Positions 36,008-45,055 of a stretch of DNA of 64,000 nt are shown here, piece by piece. Both the position numbers and the translations under genes were made by a program. This DNA comes from Collinsella sp. BG-O-102 (GTDB lineage: Bacteria; Actinomycetota; Coriobacteriia; Coriobacteriales; Coriobacteriaceae), in NCBI RefSeq assembly GCF_023656745.1, contig NZ_JAMOKO010000010.1:1-64000 (forward strand). The letters are read 5' to 3'. The notes beneath the pieces were generated by a model that was not told the origin of the DNA, searched no databases, and worked only from the letters and a program-made list of their open reading frames with translations. Numbering within the stretch: the first letter of the stretch is position 1; each line of letters opens with the position of its first letter.

Positions 36008-36098
36008 CTCCCTTCGTTGGCATTACCCATATCAGGTTTGCGGGTCAGGGCGGGCGCGCCCAGTCTCAGCCTGCCGTCTTGTCCTGCAAGCTCCCCGT
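36008..36098 (-). promoter_or_regulatory. TPP riboswitch controlling thiC
   Basis: The minus strand carries all conserved THI-box blocks in order: ACGGGGAGCTT, GGCTGAGACTGG, CCCTGACC, AACCTGATATGGGTAATGCC and GCGAAGGGAG. The last block overlaps the thiC ribosome binding site, which suggests translational control: when thiamine pyrophosphate binds, the site is hidden. No separate terminator hairpin is visible between aptamer and start. Confidence 0.95.
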
Positions 36099-36169
36099 TA
36101 TGTCATGGGCTCAAGTATAGCCTGAATGGGTACGATTGGCCTAACAAGCGTGCCCGTGGGGAGGCGAAC

Positions 36170-36691
36170 ATGGAAGACAAGCATCTATATCGAGAGACAC
36201 AATGGGATGTATCGGCCGAGGAAAGCCGTGCGCACCATGGCCTTGTCGCGATTGGTTTTGCGGTGCTTGCCGTGTTGGTGATTGCCTTTTGTATTTGGAC
36301 GTTCGGCGGTCGCGGCGGCGCTGCATGGGAGTTCGAGGCTGATGACAGCCTACCGATTATGACGGTGAGGAGTACTGGCGGTAATGCCAATACGCTCGCC
36401 GTTCCGGGCGATTATTGGTACCCGCGCGATGAGTTTGTGCAGTTGCAACTGAGTGGTGGGTCCATTCCAGGTGAAGAAATCGAATGCGTGACGTTTGACG
36501 CGGCGCTCAAAACGCTCACGGTGAAGCTCAAAGATCAAGGAGATGCGCCCACGACCATGGATATCGCCCTGACGGAATGGCGTCTGGAACCTCCGTCGGG
36601 CGTTGCGGTATCCGACGTAGGGCACGTTAAGATTACCTACCAAGATGGCTCGACGAGCGAGATTGCAAAGGCCGATGGCTTGGCGGAGTAA
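36170..36691 (+). CDS. Membrane-anchored protein of unknown function
   Basis: The 173-residue protein has a short cytoplasmic N-terminus (about 22 residues), one membrane segment (about 25-45, GLVAIGFAVLAVLVIAFCIW) and an external beta-rich part of about 120 residues without cysteines. No family is recognised. The last part, VGHVKITYQDGSTSEIAKAD, looks like a small beta sandwich. GGGGAGGCGAAC precedes the ATG at 36170; a longer frame from 35990 crosses the riboswitch and is not credible. It stands alone between thiC and yaaA. Confidence 0.7.
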   Translation: MEDKHLYRETQWDVSAEESRAHHGLVAIGFAVLAVLVIAFCIWTFGGRGGAAWEFEADDSLPIMTVRSTGGNANTLAVPGDYWYPRDEFVQLQLSGGSIPGEEIECVTFDAALKTLTVKLKDQGDAPTTMDIALTEWRLEPPSGVAVSDVGHVKITYQDGSTSEIAKADGLAE

Positions 36692-36714
36692 TGGGGTGTT
36701 TGGAAACGGCGGGC

Positions 36715-37524
36715 CTATTGTGCCTGCGCGTTCATGAAAACCAGGGTGTTTTTGTCTGAAAGCTCGGGGATGTGCCGATAGCCGATGTTGAATGCGGTAA
36801 GTTCGCTTGCATCCTCGAGCTTGTTTTCTGCCATCCACCGCACCATGGAGCCGCGCGCCTTTTTGCTGGCGGTCGACCGTTGGATGGGCTTCCCGTTGCG
36901 GATACCCTCGCCAAAGAGGCACGTGACGGCTGTGGCGTCGCCCGCGAGGTGGGGCAGAACGGCTTTGGCATACTCTACGCTGGCGAGGTTGACGATTGTG
37001 GTGTTTGAACCTGCCGGGGCGATAATCCGCGCGAGCTTGTCGCTCCAAAACGCGTAGAGGTCTCGGGCATCGTCAACGGCGAGCTTCGCACCCATCTCCA
37101 GCCGATACGGTTCGACGGCATGAAAGGGGCGTACGCATCCGTAAAGGCCCGAGAGGATCCACAGATGGTCTTGCAGCCATGCGAGCTGCGCGGCATCCAT
37201 CACCTCGGGGGCCATGCTCTGGTATTGAATGCCGTGATAGGACATGACGGCAGGGGAGAGGTGACGGGCGAGTGCGGGATTGTCGAGATCGCCGCTTTTC
37301 AGGATGGGCCCGAACTCATGCAGGGTGTTGAGGCAAGGCCCCAGCAGTTTGTCACTCACGTTCCATAGCGCCTGCAGGCCGCCGCTGCCTTCATTTCGCT
37401 CAATATCTAGCAACGCGCGATGCAGTCGAGCCGTCTCGCGCGCAAAGGGCGGAATGCCCAGGACTTCAAAAGCATCTTGGGCCGAGCGCATCTGCTTGGC
37501 GGGCGAAATGATGACCTGCAGCAT
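36715..37524 (-). CDS. yaaA: YaaA family peroxide-stress protein
   Basis: YaaA proteins lower free iron and protect DNA during peroxide stress; the fold binds DNA. The 269-residue protein begins MLQVIISPAKQMR, close to the family's MLVLISPAKT start, and keeps LSGLYGCVRPFHAVEPYRLEMG-type and NLASVEYAKAVLPHL segments. AGAGGAGAGTCC precedes the ATG at 37524, so the upstream in-frame extension is ignored. It converges on the 36170 gene without a clear terminator hairpin between them. Confidence 0.88.
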   Translation of the reverse strand: MLQVIISPAKQMRSAQDAFEVLGIPPFARETARLHRALLDIERNEGSGGLQALWNVSDKLLGPCLNTLHEFGPILKSGDLDNPALARHLSPAVMSYHGIQYQSMAPEVMDAAQLAWLQDHLWILSGLYGCVRPFHAVEPYRLEMGAKLAVDDARDLYAFWSDKLARIIAPAGSNTTIVNLASVEYAKAVLPHLAGDATAVTCLFGEGIRNGKPIQRSTASKKARGSMVRWMAENKLEDASELTAFNIGYRHIPELSDKNTLVFMNAQAQ

Positions 37525-37546
37525 GGACTCTCCTCTGTCAAAAAGG

Positions 37547-37614
37547 AAGTTGCGGTGGAATACGGTCTGTTTTGGCCGTTTATAGGCCAGTTTAGTCCGT
37601 ATTTCACCGCAACT
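37547..37614. repeat. AGTTGCGGTG hairpin repeat, copy 1
   Basis: An imperfect inverted repeat: AAGTTGCGGTGGAATACGG on the left and the complementary CCGTATTTCACCGCAACT on the right, with a GGCCGTTTATAGGCC inner stem. It lies between the yaaA start and the M18 peptidase stop. Both outer arms match the hairpin at 58301-58369, so they form one repeat family. The inner sequence differs, and both keep the pairing. Confidence 0.85.
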
Positions 37615-37628
37615 GATGAAGGGGCTGG

Positions 37629-39026
37629 TTAGGCGCGCTCGAGGAAGGCCTTGTAACCGCGATATGCCTCGTAGATGTCGGCCTTGTTGGCGACCTCCCA
37701 CAGGGCGTGCATGGACAGGACGGCAACGCCGGAGTCGATGACGTTCATGCCGTACTTGGCCATGATGTAGGCGATGGTGCCGCCGCCACCAGCGTTGACG
37801 CGGCCGAGCTCGCAGGTCTGGAAGTCCACGCCGGCCTCGTCCATGATGTCGCGGACGAGGGCCACATACTCGGCGTCGGCGTCGTTAGAGCCGCCCTTGC
37901 CGCGGCTGCCCGTGTACTTGTTAAAGCACAGGCCGCGACCCATGAAGGCGGCGTTCTTGGTCTCGAACTTGCCGGCATAGCCCGGGTCGAAGCCGGCGGA
38001 CACGTCGGAGGAGAGCATACGGCTGCGGGCGAGCGCGCGGCGCAGAGCCAGCGGGCTGTCCTCGCCGGCGAGCATCATGATCTCGGCGACGGTGTTCTCG
38101 AAGAAGTGACTCGTCATGCCGGTGGCACCCACGGAACCGATCTCCTCCTTGTCGACGATGAGCGTGATGCTCGTGCGCTCCACGTTGGTGACGTTGATCT
38201 GGGCGAGCATGGAGGGGTAGGCACAGACGCGGTCGTCATGGCCATAGCCCAGAATCATGGAGCGGTCGAGGCCCATGTCGCGGGCGGGGCCGGCGGGCAC
38301 GACCTCGATCTCGGCGGAGAGGAAGTCCTCCTCCTCGACGTCGTACTGCTCCTTAAGGATGTCCAGGAACATCTGCTTGACGGGCTCCTTGGGGGCGTCC
38401 TTGTCGTCCTCGTCAAACTTGACGGGGCGGCCGCCCACGATCACGTCGAGAATCTCGGCATCGACGGCGTCCTTGGCAGGCTTGGACATCTGCTCGCTCG
38501 AGAGGTGGATCAGCAGGTCGGAGATGGTAAAGACCGGGTCGTCCGCCTTGTCGCCGATATTGATGTCGACGGTGGTACCGTCCTTTTTGCAGATGACGCC
38601 CACGAGTGCGAGCGGGGAGGCCACCCAGTGGTAGCTCTTGACGCCACCGTAGTAGTGCGTGTCGAGATAGGCCATGTCGCCGGCCTCGAAGGCGGGGTTC
38701 TGCTTAAGGTCTAGGCGCGGCGAGTCCACGTGGGCGCCCAGGATGTTAAAGCCCTGCTCGAGCGGGGCGTTGCCCAGGTTGACGAGCATGAGGTCCTTGC
38801 CGTGATTGGCGGCGTACACCTTGTCGCCTGCCTTGAGCTCGCGGCCTTCGGCGATCACGGTCTCCAGGTCGACGTATCCCGCCTCCTTGGCCATCTTGAT
38901 GCCGGTCTTGACGCACAGGCGCTCGGTCTTGTTCTCGCTCAAAAACTGCTTATAGCCGCGGCAAAGCTCCTCGAGCTCCTCGACTTGCTGTGGCGTGTAC
39001 TTTTTCCATGCGCAGGGACGCTCCAT
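37629..39026 (-). CDS. M18 family aminopeptidase
   Basis: A 465-residue cytoplasmic zinc aminopeptidase of the aspartyl/aminopeptidase-I type. Metal ligands and catalytic parts are visible: GAHVDSPRLDLKQNP with the first His, DTHYYGGVKSYHW, the VDKEEIGSVGATGM Glu pair, SAGFDPGYAGKFE, and the C-terminal SMHALWEVANKADIYEAYRG with the last His. GAAAGGAGCC precedes the ATG at 39026; the frame continues upstream but without support. It probably trims peptides for reuse. Confidence 0.92.
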   Translation of the reverse strand: MERPCAWKKYTPQQVEELEELCRGYKQFLSENKTERLCVKTGIKMAKEAGYVDLETVIAEGRELKAGDKVYAANHGKDLMLVNLGNAPLEQGFNILGAHVDSPRLDLKQNPAFEAGDMAYLDTHYYGGVKSYHWVASPLALVGVICKKDGTTVDINIGDKADDPVFTISDLLIHLSSEQMSKPAKDAVDAEILDVIVGGRPVKFDEDDKDAPKEPVKQMFLDILKEQYDVEEEDFLSAEIEVVPAGPARDMGLDRSMILGYGHDDRVCAYPSMLAQINVTNVERTSITLIVDKEEIGSVGATGMTSHFFENTVAEIMMLAGEDSPLALRRALARSRMLSSDVSAGFDPGYAGKFETKNAAFMGRGLCFNKYTGSRGKGGSNDADAEYVALVRDIMDEAGVDFQTCELGRVNAGGGGTIAYIMAKYGMNVIDSGVAVLSMHALWEVANKADIYEAYRGYKAFLERA

Positions 39027-39192
39027 GACGCAGGCTCCTTTCGGATCGATCGTGCTGGTTGATGTACCGTGAGCCATCGTATCACGCGCGGGCTCACGGT
39101 GGCGGGGGAGCTTGATGTGAGGTGGCCGCGGGGTGGGGAGCGTGTAAACTGGAGTGAGCAAACCGTGCCCAGCCCAAAGCGAGGTATTTAAT

Positions 39193-41940
39193 ATGTCTGA
39201 CAAGCGCCGCACTTTTGCCGTTATCGACGGCAACTCGCTCATGCACCGCGCCTTTCACGCCGTGCCGCCGACCATGAACGCGCCGGACGGTCGCCCCACC
39301 AACGCGATCTTTGGCTTTCTGAACATGTTTCTTAAGATGATTGATGCCTTTAACCCCGACGGTGTGGTCGTGGCGTTTGACAAGGGTAAGCCGCGCGTGC
39401 GCATGGAGATGCTGCCGCAGTATAAGGCGCAACGCCCGCCCATGGACCCCGATCTGCATGCGCAGTTTCCGATGATTAAGGAGCTGCTCACCGCGCTCAA
39501 CGTGCCGATTCTGCAGTCCGAGGGCTGGGAAGGCGACGATATCCTGGGAACCATGGCGCGCCTGGGCGAGCAGGCCGGCTGCGACATGCTACTGGTGACC
39601 GGCGACCGCGACATGTATCAACTCGTGACCGAGCACGTCAACGTGGTCTCGACCCGCAAGGGCCTGTCTGACGTGGCGATCATGACGCCCGAGAGCGTGG
39701 ACGACCTGTATCACGGCATTACGCCGGCGCTCGTGCCCGATTTTTACGGTCTAAAGGGCGATACGTCCGACAACATCCCCGGTGTACCGGGCATCGGTCC
39801 CAAAAAGGCGAGTGCGCTCATTGCGAAGTACGGTAGCCTGGACGAAGTCATCGCGCATGCCGACGAGGTCAAGGGCAAGATGGGCGAGAACCTGCGTGCA
39901 CACATCGATGACGCACTACTGAGCCGCAAGGTTGCGACAATTCGCACCGATGCGCCCGTCGAGCTCGACTTTGAGGCGACGTCCTTCCCGGCGTTTTCTG
40001 CCGATGAGGTTTCCGCGGCGCTGGGTACGCTTGGTATCACCGCCATGCAGAACCGTTTCTTGGCGCTGATCGGCGGCGAGGGCGGGGCTGCTGCCTCCAG
40101 TGTGTTTGAGATACCTGCTATGGTTCGCGCAGCCGCCGGCGATGCTGACGCGCTTGGTGCCGTTGCGGCTGAGGTCTCCCGCGCGATTGATGCCGGCGAG
40201 TGGGTCGCCGCCGTGGTGGATGACGACAAGGAAGAGGGCGCGCTCTTTGGACTGACGCGCACGCTGTGGCTGGCGACGTCCAAGGGCCTGTTCGCGCTCG
40301 AGGAGGGCGACAGCTGCGCGGCGGCTGAGGTTGAGGGCTTCAACTTCGTCCACGGCGTGATTGCTGGCGTGCTCGCGCGTCTGTTTATGGAGGGTCGCGT
40401 GGCGAGCCCGGATATGAAGGTGCTGCTGCACGAGCTTTCGCCCATCGATTCTTCTGAGCCCGAGCTCATGGATCCGCTCGCTGCCGATTCCACGCGTATC
40501 TTCGATACCGTTGTCGCTGCCTATCTGCTGGATTCCGATCGCTCCGAGTTCGATGAGGCATATCTGGCCGATACGTATCTGCAGATGGTGCTGCCTGCGG
40601 CGCGCGGTGCAGGGGGTGCCGGTGAGGACGCTCCGGCGCCCGCCGCTCGCACGGCGGCCTTGACGCTGGCGCTGGTCGCACCGCTGCGCGACCGCATGGC
40701 CCGCGAGAACGCCGCCAACGTGTTCGATGGCATCGAGATGCCGCTCGTGCCGGTGCTTGCCAAGATGGAGCGCGCGGGCATGCTCGTGGACCCCGATCGC
40801 CTGCGCAGTCTGTCCGAGGGCCTGGCGACCCAGATTACCGAGGTTGAGCGCAGTATTCGCGACCTTGCCGGTGACGAGACCTTTAACATCGGCAGCCCCA
40901 TGCAACTTTCGCATGTGCTCTTTGATGTGATGGGCCTTCCGACCAAGGGTCTCAAAAAGACCAAGCGCGGTTACTATTCGACCAATGCCAAGGTACTGAG
41001 TGATCTTGCCCGTGACCACGAGATTGTTCGTTTGATCTTAGACTGGCGCGAGAAGTCCAAGATCAAGTCAACCTATCTGGACACGTTGGGCCCGCTGCGC
41101 CGCGGTGACGGTCGTGTGCACACCACGTACAACCAGACCATCACCGCGACGGGGCGTCTGTCTTCGAGCGACCCTAATCTGCAAAACATTCCGACGCGCT
41201 CGGAGCTGGGGCGTACCGTCAAGACGGCGTTTTCGGCAGGCGAGGGAAGCGTCTTTTTGGCGGTGGACTACTCGCAGATCGAGCTGCGTCTGCTGGCACA
41301 TCTCTCGGGTGACGAGCACTTGGTGCGCGCCTTTAACGAGGGCGAGGACTTCCATGCCGAGACGGCGGCGCGCGTGTTTGGTGTGCCGGTGTCCGAGGTA
41401 ACGCCCGACCTGCGCAGTCGCGCCAAGGCCGTGAACTTTGGCATCGTGTATGGCCAGCAGGCCTACGGCCTGTCGCAGTCGCTGCATATCTCGATGGCCG
41501 AGGCGCGCGACATGATCGACCGCTACTACGAGGCCTACCCGGGCGTGCGTACGTTCCTCGACAACGTGGTGGCACGCGCCAAGCAGACGGGCTACGCCGA
41601 GACCATGTACGGCCGCCGTCGTCATATTCCGGAGCTCAAGGCCAAAAACCCGCAACTCCGCGGCTTTGGCGAGCGCACGGCCATGAACCATCCCATGCAG
41701 GGCACCGCAGCAGACATCATCAAGATCGCCATGGTCCGCGTAAGTCGTCGCCTGGAAGAAGAAGGCTTTGCCGCCCACATGATCTTGCAGGTACACGACG
41801 AACTGGACTTTGAGTGCCCCGTCGACGAAGTCGAGCGCCTAACCACCATGGTCCGCGACGTCATGGAACACGTAGTAGACCTCCGCGTCCCCCTAATCGC
41901 CGAAGCCAGCACCGGCATAACCTGGGCCGACGCCAAATAG
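39193..41940 (+). CDS. polA: DNA polymerase I
   Basis: PolA fills gaps in repair and Okazaki processing. The 915 residues comprise the 5' nuclease (about 1-290, FAVIDGNSLMHRAFHA, VTGDRDMYQL, GLKGDTSDNIPGVPGIG), a degenerate exonuclease-like domain (about 300-490) and the polymerase (about 500-915). Motif A is VDYSQIELRLLAH, motif B RAKAVNFGIVYG and motif C QVHDELDFE. The Asp-x-Glu of a 3'-5' exonuclease is absent at the expected site, so proofreading is probably lost, as in Taq polymerase. The ATG at 39193 follows GCGAGG; an upstream GTG at 39154 is less likely. Confidence 0.96.
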   Translation: MSDKRRTFAVIDGNSLMHRAFHAVPPTMNAPDGRPTNAIFGFLNMFLKMIDAFNPDGVVVAFDKGKPRVRMEMLPQYKAQRPPMDPDLHAQFPMIKELLTALNVPILQSEGWEGDDILGTMARLGEQAGCDMLLVTGDRDMYQLVTEHVNVVSTRKGLSDVAIMTPESVDDLYHGITPALVPDFYGLKGDTSDNIPGVPGIGPKKASALIAKYGSLDEVIAHADEVKGKMGENLRAHIDDALLSRKVATIRTDAPVELDFEATSFPAFSADEVSAALGTLGITAMQNRFLALIGGEGGAAASSVFEIPAMVRAAAGDADALGAVAAEVSRAIDAGEWVAAVVDDDKEEGALFGLTRTLWLATSKGLFALEEGDSCAAAEVEGFNFVHGVIAGVLARLFMEGRVASPDMKVLLHELSPIDSSEPELMDPLAADSTRIFDTVVAAYLLDSDRSEFDEAYLADTYLQMVLPAARGAGGAGEDAPAPAARTAALTLALVAPLRDRMARENAANVFDGIEMPLVPVLAKMERAGMLVDPDRLRSLSEGLATQITEVERSIRDLAGDETFNIGSPMQLSHVLFDVMGLPTKGLKKTKRGYYSTNAKVLSDLARDHEIVRLILDWREKSKIKSTYLDTLGPLRRGDGRVHTTYNQTITATGRLSSSDPNLQNIPTRSELGRTVKTAFSAGEGSVFLAVDYSQIELRLLAHLSGDEHLVRAFNEGEDFHAETAARVFGVPVSEVTPDLRSRAKAVNFGIVYGQQAYGLSQSLHISMAEARDMIDRYYEAYPGVRTFLDNVVARAKQTGYAETMYGRRRHIPELKAKNPQLRGFGERTAMNHPMQGTAADIIKIAMVRVSRRLEEEGFAAHMILQVHDELDFECPVDEVERLTTMVRDVMEHVVDLRVPLIAEASTGITWADAK

Positions 41941-41974
41941 GGAAGCGCTCACAATTCCAAAGTAACTAAAAGCA

Positions 41975-42008
41975 GAAGGGGGCTCCTTGCCAACAAGGAG
42001 CCCCCTTC
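41975..42008 (+). terminator. Hairpin after polA
   Basis: Perfect 15-bp arms GAAGGGGGCTCCTTG and CAAGGAGCCCCCTTC around CCAA. There is no U-tract directly behind on the plus strand (ATTCC follows), so it may stabilise the 3' end rather than terminate by itself. Confidence 0.65.
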
Positions 42009-42075
42009 ATTCCAAAAAATCAGCCAAAGTATCTAGGCGCCAAGACGCCACCCAGACGGCAAGCAAGTCACCCTA

Positions 42076-42205
42076 GGACCTGGCCGGGCGAGGCGGGTAA
42101 GATTTTCGTAGATTCCGCACGAGCCGGAAAGCACTTAATGTGCTTTCCGAGCGAGCCCAGGACCTGACCGAACGAAAAACTTACCCGCCTCGCCCGGCCA
42201 GGTCC
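42076..42205. repeat. 130-bp nested palindromic element between polA and the Cof phosphatase gene
   Basis: The outer arms, GGACCTGGCCGGGCGAGGCG onward (42076-42101), are a perfect 26-bp inverted repeat with 42180-42205, extended by seven more bases with one mismatch. Inside sits a second perfect dyad, CGGAAAGCAC-TTAAT-GTGCTTTCCG (42125-42149), and AGGACCTG is repeated at 42157. The element has no ORF. It resembles a small non-autonomous palindromic repeat and separates two convergent genes. Confidence 0.85.
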
Positions 42206-42216
42206 GACGAGCAACG

Positions 42217-43044
42217 TTAACGAGCCGCCAGGATGGCGTCGATGAGCGTCAGTACGCCCCCGTCGTTGTTGCTCGGAATGCGCCACTTGGCGTGCGCGTT
42301 CATGTGCTCTTCGGCATTGTCCACGATAAAGCTGTGACCGACGCGCTCCAGCATGGGGATGTCGTTGTAGGTGTCGCCCACGGCGGCAGCATCGGCAATA
42401 TCGATGCCCAGGTGCTCGCACAGGTGAGCGACGCCGGCGCCCTTGTCGACGCCCAGGTTCATAAAGTCGATCCACTCGCGCCCAGCGTTGGTGACGTAGA
42501 GTTTGTCCGAGAACTCGGGGCTATAGGTCTCGCGGAAAGCGGGCTCGGCGTCGTAGCCGGGGAAGAAGACCGAAATCTTGTTGGACTCGAAATCAATGCC
42601 CTCAAAGCTGTCTACGTAGTTGATTGTGTTGTAGTAGACGCTGATCTCGTCGTGGTATTGATGGTCGCGGGCAAGCACGTAGAACTCGTCGAAGCAGCAC
42701 AGGACGGGGACAGCGCGAGGATCCTCCGAGGCACGGTTCAAGACCTGCTGATACAGCTCCACGTCAATATTGCTTTTATAGATATAGCTGCCGCGATAGA
42801 TCACGCAAGCTCCGTTGTCGGGACAAAAGGCGAGGCGGTTCTTGATGCCCTCGAACATCTCCTCGAGCTTGGGGGCGGGACGTCCGCTGGCGGGGCAGAA
42901 TACGATGCCGGCGTCGGCGAGCTTGTCCAGGCGCTCATCAAGACCCTGGGGCAGCACACGCTCGTCGGTCAGCAGCGTCTTGTCCATATCGACGGCGAGA
43001 ATCTTAATGTTGCCGATGTTGGCGTCCGATTCGTAAGTTTGCAT
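42217..43044 (-). CDS. Cof-type HAD phosphatase
   Basis: The 275-residue protein is a HAD-superfamily phosphatase of the Cof/YbjI class (C2B cap). Motif I is ILAVDMDKTLLTD near residue 15, with the substrate-binding VFCPASGRPAPKLEEM next, and motif IV is AAAVGDTYNDIPMLERVGHSF near residue 230. The Lys of motif III lies in NLGVDKGAGVAHLCEHLG. Such enzymes dephosphorylate sugar phosphates or vitamin B6 phosphates; the substrate here is unknown. Confidence 0.92.
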   Translation of the reverse strand: MQTYESDANIGNIKILAVDMDKTLLTDERVLPQGLDERLDKLADAGIVFCPASGRPAPKLEEMFEGIKNRLAFCPDNGACVIYRGSYIYKSNIDVELYQQVLNRASEDPRAVPVLCCFDEFYVLARDHQYHDEISVYYNTINYVDSFEGIDFESNKISVFFPGYDAEPAFRETYSPEFSDKLYVTNAGREWIDFMNLGVDKGAGVAHLCEHLGIDIADAAAVGDTYNDIPMLERVGHSFIVDNAEEHMNAHAKWRIPSNNDGGVLTLIDAILAAR

Positions 43045-43598
43045 AAAAGCGAGCCTTTCGTTTCGAGATTGTTTCAGACGTTATAACCATCAACTCGTAG
43101 TCGAGCGTATTTTCGCAGGAACGGAGCGTGTTTGCACCACGCTTCACAAAGTAATGAAAAAACTTTTCAGAAATTTGAATTTGTCGCTTGTGCTGCGGGC
43201 ACTTTAGCGTAATATAGCGACCATCGAAAACGGAGACGGAAAAACAACCGCCTACCGAGTAAAAGGTACCGTTTACGATATTTGAATTGCGCCCGGCGAT
43301 ACGTGAAAGGAGAGGCAGATGCAGTTCGTAAAGATCATCACCACTGCAGACAATGCCATCCGACGCCAGCGCGCAATTTCCCGACGACGATAACAATCGT
43401 CTCTGTCCGCATGGGGCGAATTGCCTCAACAGAGTCATTTTGAGGTCGTTGGGTTTTAGCACGACATTGCTGCATGTTTCTAGGGCATGTATGTGCTGAT
43501 TTTTGCTATTTAACCTGATATTGCACGGTATATGACCTTGAAATGACTTGCAACTGACCGATGTTCTAACTAGCTACCAAGGGCGAAAGGAAACAGCC
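43045..43598. other. Gene-free 550-bp region upstream of argG
   Basis: The stretch is clearly AT-richer than its surroundings. A 152-codon frame on the minus strand (43004-43462) overlaps the Cof gene start and shows no coherent protein pattern, so I see no gene. It must hold the promoters of the Cof gene and argG. No ArgR box, T-box or hairpin attenuator could be recognised. GGGCGAAAGGAAACAGCC at its end is the argG ribosome site. Confidence 0.5.
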
Positions 43599-44825
43599 AT
43601 GAGCAAGGAAAAAGTCGTTCTCGCATATTCCGGTGGTCTTGATACATCCGTATGTGTCAAATGGCTCCAGGACGAGAAGAATCTCGATGTCGTTTGCGTC
43701 TGCGGCAACGTGGGCCAGGAAGAGACCGGACTGGATGCCAAGAAGCAGAAGGCGCTCGACCTGGGCGTTCTCGATTGCCAGGTGCTCGACCTGCGCGACG
43801 AGTTCTCCGATGAGTTCCTGACCAAAGCCATCGCAGCAAACTCCATGTACGAGAACAAGTATCCGCTGCTCTCCGCCCTGTCTCGCCCGCTGCTTGCCAA
43901 GAAGCTTGTTGAGGTCGCCCACGAGTTTGGCGCGACCTACGTCGCCCACGGCTGCACCGGCAAGGGTAACGACCAGGTTCGTTTTGAGGCTGCCGTCAAG
44001 GCCCTCGACCCTGAGCTCAAGGTTATCGCCCCGGTGCGCGAGTGGGATCTGAAGTGCCGTCCCGACGAGGTCGCCTATGCCCACGCCCACAACGTGCCGG
44101 TTCCCGAGGGTGCCAACGATAACCCCTACTCCATCGACGACAACCTGTGGGGTCGCGCCATCGAGTGCGGTCACCTGGAGGACCCTTGGAATGAGCCGCT
44201 CGATGACGCTTGGGTTATGACCAAGAACCCCGAGGACACGCCTGACGCCCCGACCTATACCGAGATCGAGTTTGAGGCCGGCAAGCCTGTCGCCGTCGAC
44301 GGCAAGAAGATGAAGCTCTCCGAGATCGTCATCGCCCTCAACAAGATTTCGGGCGACAACGGCTTTGGCCGTCTTGACCTGGTCGAGGATCGTCTGGTGG
44401 GCCTCAAGAGCCGCGAGTGCTATGAGGTTCCCGGCGCCCTGACGCTCATCACCGCCCACAAGGCGCTCGAGGACATCTGCGTCGAGGGCGACCTGCTCAA
44501 GACCAAGATCAAGCTCGAGCAGGATTGGGCCACCGCCGTGTACAACGGCCAGTGGTACAGCCCGCTCAAGAACGCGCTCGACGCCTTTATGGCCGATACC
44601 CAGAAGTTCGTGACCGGCACTGTCCGTCTGAAGTTCTTTAAGGGCAACTGCCATGTCGTCGGCCGCAAGAGTCCCTTCAGCCTCTACGACTACGGCCTGG
44701 CTACCTACGACCGCGACACCACGTTTGACGAGAAGGCCAGCGCCGGCTTTATCGAGATCGATACGCTGTCGCTCAAGACGTGGGCAAAGGTCCAGGGCCC
44801 CAGCTCTGCTGCCGCCCAGGCCTAG
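43599..44825 (+). CDS. argG: Argininosuccinate synthase
   Basis: ArgG condenses citrulline and aspartate with ATP, the next-to-last step of arginine synthesis. The 408-residue protein has the ATP pyrophosphatase loop LAYSGGLDTSVCVKWL at its N-terminus, VAHGCTGKGNDQVRFE, and the late SPFSLYDYGLATYD. GAAAGGAAACAGCC precedes the ATG at 43599, which overrides a longer frame from 43548. argH follows after a 56-residue ORF, so the two enzymes are close but not tightly packed. Confidence 0.96.
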   Translation: MSKEKVVLAYSGGLDTSVCVKWLQDEKNLDVVCVCGNVGQEETGLDAKKQKALDLGVLDCQVLDLRDEFSDEFLTKAIAANSMYENKYPLLSALSRPLLAKKLVEVAHEFGATYVAHGCTGKGNDQVRFEAAVKALDPELKVIAPVREWDLKCRPDEVAYAHAHNVPVPEGANDNPYSIDDNLWGRAIECGHLEDPWNEPLDDAWVMTKNPEDTPDAPTYTEIEFEAGKPVAVDGKKMKLSEIVIALNKISGDNGFGRLDLVEDRLVGLKSRECYEVPGALTLITAHKALEDICVEGDLLKTKIKLEQDWATAVYNGQWYSPLKNALDAFMADTQKFVTGTVRLKFFKGNCHVVGRKSPFSLYDYGLATYDRDTTFDEKASAGFIEIDTLSLKTWAKVQGPSSAAAQA

Positions 44826-44977
44826 CGCCTCCTTCCCTTGGTATCCGCGCGGCCCATCCGCGTGATACATAACGGGCGCACGGGGTCCTACCTTTCGTTA
44901 TGCTTGCTGACACTTCTTAACATCGGTGGCCCCTACGTTCCGCCCGCATATATGATGCCGCGACTGTGGCTGAGTCC

Positions 44978-45007
44978 GAGCCCCGCCGGGGTTGTCCGGC
45001 GGGGCTC
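44978..45007 (+). terminator. GC-rich hairpin between argG and the 56-residue ORF
   Basis: Perfect 12-bp arms GAGCCCCGCCGG and CCGGCGGGGCTC around GGTTGT, followed by CTTCTATC. The tail is only weakly U-rich. It may end the argG message or act as a leader hairpin of the next unit. The 150 bp between argG and the hairpin holds no gene. Confidence 0.6.
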
Positions 45008-45055
45008 CTTCTATCAATTTGGCGGCTCTGCGCCTATATATGAGGAGTATCCATT

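Noticed and set aside
35990-36169. Upstream extension of the 36170 gene and the ATG at 36023 for thiC
   Set aside because: Both lie within the TPP riboswitch, whose sequence is conserved for RNA folding, and neither has a ribosome site.
43004-43462. A 152-codon frame on the minus strand upstream of the Cof phosphatase gene
   Set aside because: It overlaps the start of that gene in another frame, has no ribosome site and shows no coherent protein pattern. The region is AT-rich intergenic DNA.
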